Position numbers and translations under genes: made by a program. From NCBI GenBank assembly GCA_001817765.1, contig MHIZ01000025.1, positions 1 to 7,440 on the forward strand: DNA of 7,440 bases, written 5' to 3'. Each line of letters opens with the position of its first letter. Position 1 is the first letter of the stretch. The stretch comes from Candidatus Colwellbacteria bacterium RIFCSPLOWO2_02_FULL_44_20b. GTDB taxonomy: Bacteria; Patescibacteriota; Minisyncoccia; UBA6257; Colwellbacteraceae. The notes under the pieces are model-generated. The model was not told the DNA's origin and ran no database searches. It saw only the letters and a program-made list of their open reading frames with translations. Positions 5,794-7,440 of this stretch are shown here, in pieces.

Positions 5794-7174
5794 GAAATAC
5801 GCGGAATATTTCTTCGATTGTCGTTAACCCTTGCGCGGCCTTTTCAATACCATCTTCGAACATTGTTGTCATTCCCTTTTTAATGGCGTAGTTTCTAATT
5901 TCTTTCGCGTTCATCCGTTTCATAACAAGTTCTCTTATATCATCGTCTATTTCTAAGATTTCGTGAATGCCGATGCGTCCTCGGTAACCACTACCGCCGC
6001 AGATTTCGCATCCTTTCGGGCCATAGAACCCTTCGTTTTTTTCCAGAATCGCCAGGAATTTTTGATTCATAAGCCCTCGGACGTTTTCTATTTCGGTATT
6101 AGTCAGTTTTTTCGGTACGCGGCATTGGGTGCATAAGGTACGCACAAGACGCTGACCCATCGCGATGTTTACCGTTGAAGCTATCAAGAATGGTTCAACG
6201 CCCATATCGAGTAAACGTGGGATTGTTACTGTCGCGTCGTTTGTGTGGAGGGTTGAGAGTAACAAATGTCCGGTCATCGCGGCATTTACCGCAATGTTCG
6301 CGGCTTCGTTGTCGCGAATTTCACCGACCATAATAATGTCGGGGTCTTGCCGTAGAATAAACCTTAAGCCTTGGGCAAAGGTCATTCCAGTTCGCGGATT
6401 TACCTGGATCTGGTTAATACCTTCGATTGAATATTCAACCGGATCTTCGAGTGTAATGATCGAAACTTCGCGACGATTTAATTTTTTCAGAATCGCGTAG
6501 AGTGTTGTCGTTTTACCGGAACCGGTTGGACCGGTTGCCAGAATCATTCCATATGGCTTTTTGATCGCTCGATTGATAATTTCGAGGTGTTCTTCGCTGT
6601 ATCCCAAAATTTCGAGCGTCATTATTTCCCCTTCCGCGGCAAGCAAACGCATCACGCAATTCTCGCCGTAATAGGTCGGGGCAATTGAAACACGAAGATC
6701 GATTTGCCCATAATCGTGGATGTTTGCTTTGAAACGACCGTCTTGGGCGGCTTGGTGTTCGTCAGTACGAAGACCGGAAAGCACCTTGATGCGAGTAATA
6801 ATTTCAGAATGGAGCTCTTTCGGAATCGGAACAAAATCTTGTAAGACGCCATCAATGCGGAAACGAACTTTGAGTTCGGTTTCTTCCGGATCAATATGGA
6901 TATCAGAGGTGCGGAGCTGGAACGCGTCGTTTACCATCGCGTCAACGATTTCGATAATGGAAATCTCGTTCGGCGAAACCTCAAGTTTGCGTTCAAGCTC
7001 AGTATTTTTCCAGAGGTAGGTTGATTCTTCTTCCTTCTTTACTGACGTTTCGGGCTTCTGTCCTTCTTTCTGTTCTCCCAGCTTTACCTCTTCTTTCGGC
7101 GTAACATTTTCTGCCGCGGATTTTCTCACTTTTTCTTCCGGCGTTTCGGTTTTTTGTTTTTTATTGTCTGCCAC
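5786..7174 (-). CDS. pilB: PilB, type IV pilus assembly ATPase (short form without N1 domain)
   Basis: PilB is the cytoplasmic hexameric ATPase that powers pilus extension through PilC. The 462 residues show the N2 domain (about 68-190; TSDIHIDPEE and RFRIDGVLQDF). They then show Walker A GPTGSGKTTT (215-224), Asp box TLEDPVEY (241-248), Walker B PDIIMVGEIRD with catalytic Glu285, His box GHLLLSTLHTND (302-313), and a zinc-binding tetracysteine (C348, C351, C389, C392). The zinc site marks GspE/PilB assembly ATPases rather than PilT retraction ATPases. The usual PilB is about 560-580 residues with an N-terminal MshEN/N1 domain. Here that is replaced by a Lys/Glu-rich tail of about 55 residues. 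The start is GTG at 7174-7172. The frame is closed by a stop at 7253-7255 with no other start codon in between, so no N1 domain fits upstream. It is the first gene of the operon. Confidence 0.96.
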   Translation of the reverse strand: MADNKKQKTETPEEKVRKSAAENVTPKEEVKLGEQKEGQKPETSVKKEEESTYLWKNTELERKLEVSPNEISIIEIVDAMVNDAFQLRTSDIHIDPEETELKVRFRIDGVLQDFVPIPKELHSEIITRIKVLSGLRTDEHQAAQDGRFKANIHDYGQIDLRVSIAPTYYGENCVMRLLAAEGEIMTLEILGYSEEHLEIINRAIKKPYGMILATGPTGSGKTTTLYAILKKLNRREVSIITLEDPVEYSIEGINQIQVNPRTGMTFAQGLRFILRQDPDIIMVGEIRDNEAANIAVNAAMTGHLLLSTLHTNDATVTIPRLLDMGVEPFLIASTVNIAMGQRLVRTLCTQCRVPKKLTNTEIENVRGLMNQKFLAILEKNEGFYGPKGCEICGGSGYRGRIGIHEILEIDDDIRELVMKRMNAKEIRNYAIKKGMTTMFEDGIEKAAQGLTTIEEIFRVFHE

Positions 7175-7210
7175 GCGATGCTTGTGTTTTAATGACGTTC
7201 GCTTTATATA

Positions 7211-7235
7211 ATTATACTCGAAGTGTACGATTATA
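7211..7235 (-). promoter_or_regulatory. Candidate promoter region of the pil operon (two -10-like boxes)
   Basis: Two perfect TATAAT hexamers lie on the minus strand at 7211-7216 and 7230-7235, each in a short related context (CGTATAAT and GAGTATAAT, 19 bp apart). Neither has a good -35 at 16-18 bp, and neither has the TGn extension. The proximal box would give a leader of about 30 nt before the GTG of pilB. As the only intergenic DNA before the operon, this is where its promoter should be, but which box is used cannot be told. Confidence 0.45.
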
Positions 7236-7268
7236 CGAGTTAGCTTGTGAGTTTATTACTAACTCTAT

Positions 7269-7280
7269 TGCCGGGTCGTC
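7269..7280 (+). repeat. 12-bp copy of the tRNA-Gln 5' end
   Basis: TGCCGGGTCGTC here is identical to the first 12 nt of the tRNA at 7382-7393 (acceptor 5' strand, positions 8-9 and the D-stem 5' strand). The copy is 113 bp upstream on the same strand. The match stops at base 13, where the hairpin begins. The second D-stem strand and position 26 of the tRNA (AGGACA, 7401-7406) also recur after the hairpin at 7311-7316. Confidence 0.6.
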
Positions 7281-7281
7281 C

Positions 7282-7314
7282 TCCTTCGTCCGCCCCAAGC
7301 GGACTACGGAAGGA
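7282..7314. repeat. GC-rich imperfect hairpin (possible CPR-type intergenic palindrome)
   Basis: The inner stem GTCCGC (7288-7293) pairs with GCGGAC (7299-7304) around a CCCAA loop. The outer stem TCCTTC (7282-7287) pairs with GAAGGA (7309-7314). TACG at 7305-7308 is left bulged, as if its partner bases had been deleted from the left arm. No T-run follows on either strand, so a terminator is unlikely. Similar palindromes with CCTTCGTAGTCCGC-like arms are, as I recall, scattered between genes in Parcubacteria. That resemblance is from memory and not tested here. Confidence 0.6.
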
Positions 7315-7340
7315 CAAGCTCTTTTCGTCTCAGTCGGTTA

Positions 7341-7369
7341 TTGATGGAGTAAGTTTTACAAAATAGTTT
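7341..7369 (+). promoter_or_regulatory. Weak candidate promoter of tRNA-Gln
   Basis: TTGATG (7341-7346, 4 of 6 to the -35 consensus) and TAGTTT (7364-7369, 3 of 6 to the -10) are separated by 17 bp. Together they would start transcription about 6 nt before the tRNA. Position and spacing are right, but the -10 match is poor. A perfect AT-rich inverted repeat (ACAAAA/TTTTGT, 7358-7372) overlaps it. Confidence 0.25.
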
Positions 7370-7381
7370 TGTTTACCTTAA

Positions 7382-7440
7382 TGCCGGGTCGTCTAATGGT
7401 AGGACACATGCCTCTGGAGCATGGTATCGGGGTTCGAGCC
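7382..7440 (+). tRNA. tRNA-Gln (anticodon CTG), 3' end beyond the window
   Basis: The cloverleaf can be followed base by base: acceptor strand TGCCGGG (7382-7388), TC, D-stem GTC/GAC (7391-7393 with 7403-7405) around TAATGGTAG, and A26. The anticodon stem CATGC/GCATG (7407-7411 with 7419-7423) encloses loop CTCTGGA, giving anticodon CTG at 7414-7416, which reads the glutamine codon CAG. A 4-nt variable loop (7424-7427) follows, then T-stem strand CGGGG (7428-7432) and TTCGAGC. The window ends at position 61, so the rest of the T-stem and the acceptor 3' strand are not seen. The U at position 1 is typical of bacterial tRNA-Gln. It is divergent from the pil operon. Confidence 0.93.

Noticed and set aside
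5786..7174. The ATPase as the PilT retraction motor
   Set aside because: The tetracysteine zinc motif (C348, C351, C389, C392), the GspE-like N2 domain and the adjacent pilC identify an assembly ATPase. PilT lacks the zinc motif.
7282..7314. GC-rich hairpin as an intrinsic terminator
   Set aside because: There is no T-run after the stem on either strand and no gene ending into it within the window. A dispersed palindrome fits better.
7358..7372. ACAAAA-TAG-TTTTGT inverted repeat before tRNA-Gln as a terminator
   Set aside because: It has only AT pairs apart from one at each end and no upstream plus-strand gene to terminate. It overlaps the likely tRNA promoter.

Overview
The window is a type IV pilus (T4P) locus on the minus strand, followed at the right edge by a tRNA gene on the plus strand. 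Several features point to a member of the Candidate Phyla Radiation (Patescibacteria, probably the Parcubacteria side). The pilins carry the NPxRQF motif just after the hydrophobic helix and a C-terminal half of a type I recall from Parcubacteria. One minor prepilin fuses a pilin helix to carboxypeptidase-regulatory-like domains. The intergenic region contains a GC-rich hairpin of the kind I recall from these genomes. This assignment rests on remembered family resemblance, not on a search.

Layout in the direction of transcription (right to left). A candidate promoter region (7211-7235) precedes a compact run of five genes with junctions of -8, +1, -4 and 0 bp, almost certainly one operon. These are pilB (assembly ATPase, GTG start, 7174-5786), pilC (inner-membrane platform, 5793-4723), a 606-residue multidomain prepilin (4721-2901), a PilW/GspJ-like minor prepilin (2904-2272) and a PilX/GspK-like large prepilin (2271-823). 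A 141-bp gap holds a good extended -10 promoter (752-779). It drives a short pilin gene (681-232), probably a major pilin, which ends in a strong intrinsic terminator (187-209). A second, paralogous pilin gene begins at 138 and runs off the left edge, with its own -10-like box beside the terminator tail.

Working model. PilB hydrolyses ATP in the cytoplasm and turns or moves PilC, which inserts processed pilins into the growing fibre. The two small pilins would build the shaft. The three consecutive minor prepilins match the GspI-GspJ-GspK / PilV-PilW-PilX order, including loss of Glu+5 in the third one. They would form the initiating tip complex and carry large extracellular beta-rich domains for surface contact. 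Prepilin peptidase (PilD), PilM/N/O, the retraction ATPase PilT and any secretin are not in this window.

Right edge (7175-7381, 207 bp). This holds the pilB promoter region, a 12-bp copy of the 5' end of the neighbouring tRNA, an imperfect GC-rich hairpin, and then tRNA-Gln(CTG), cut at T-loop position 61 by the window end. No stretch over 300 bases lacks a gene. I see no CRISPR array, transposase or IS. The core is a recognisable T4P locus. The less ordinary points are the modular tip-pilin set, a period-7 repeat inside one leader peptide, the absence of Shine-Dalgarno motifs at every start, and the tRNA 5'-fragment copy.
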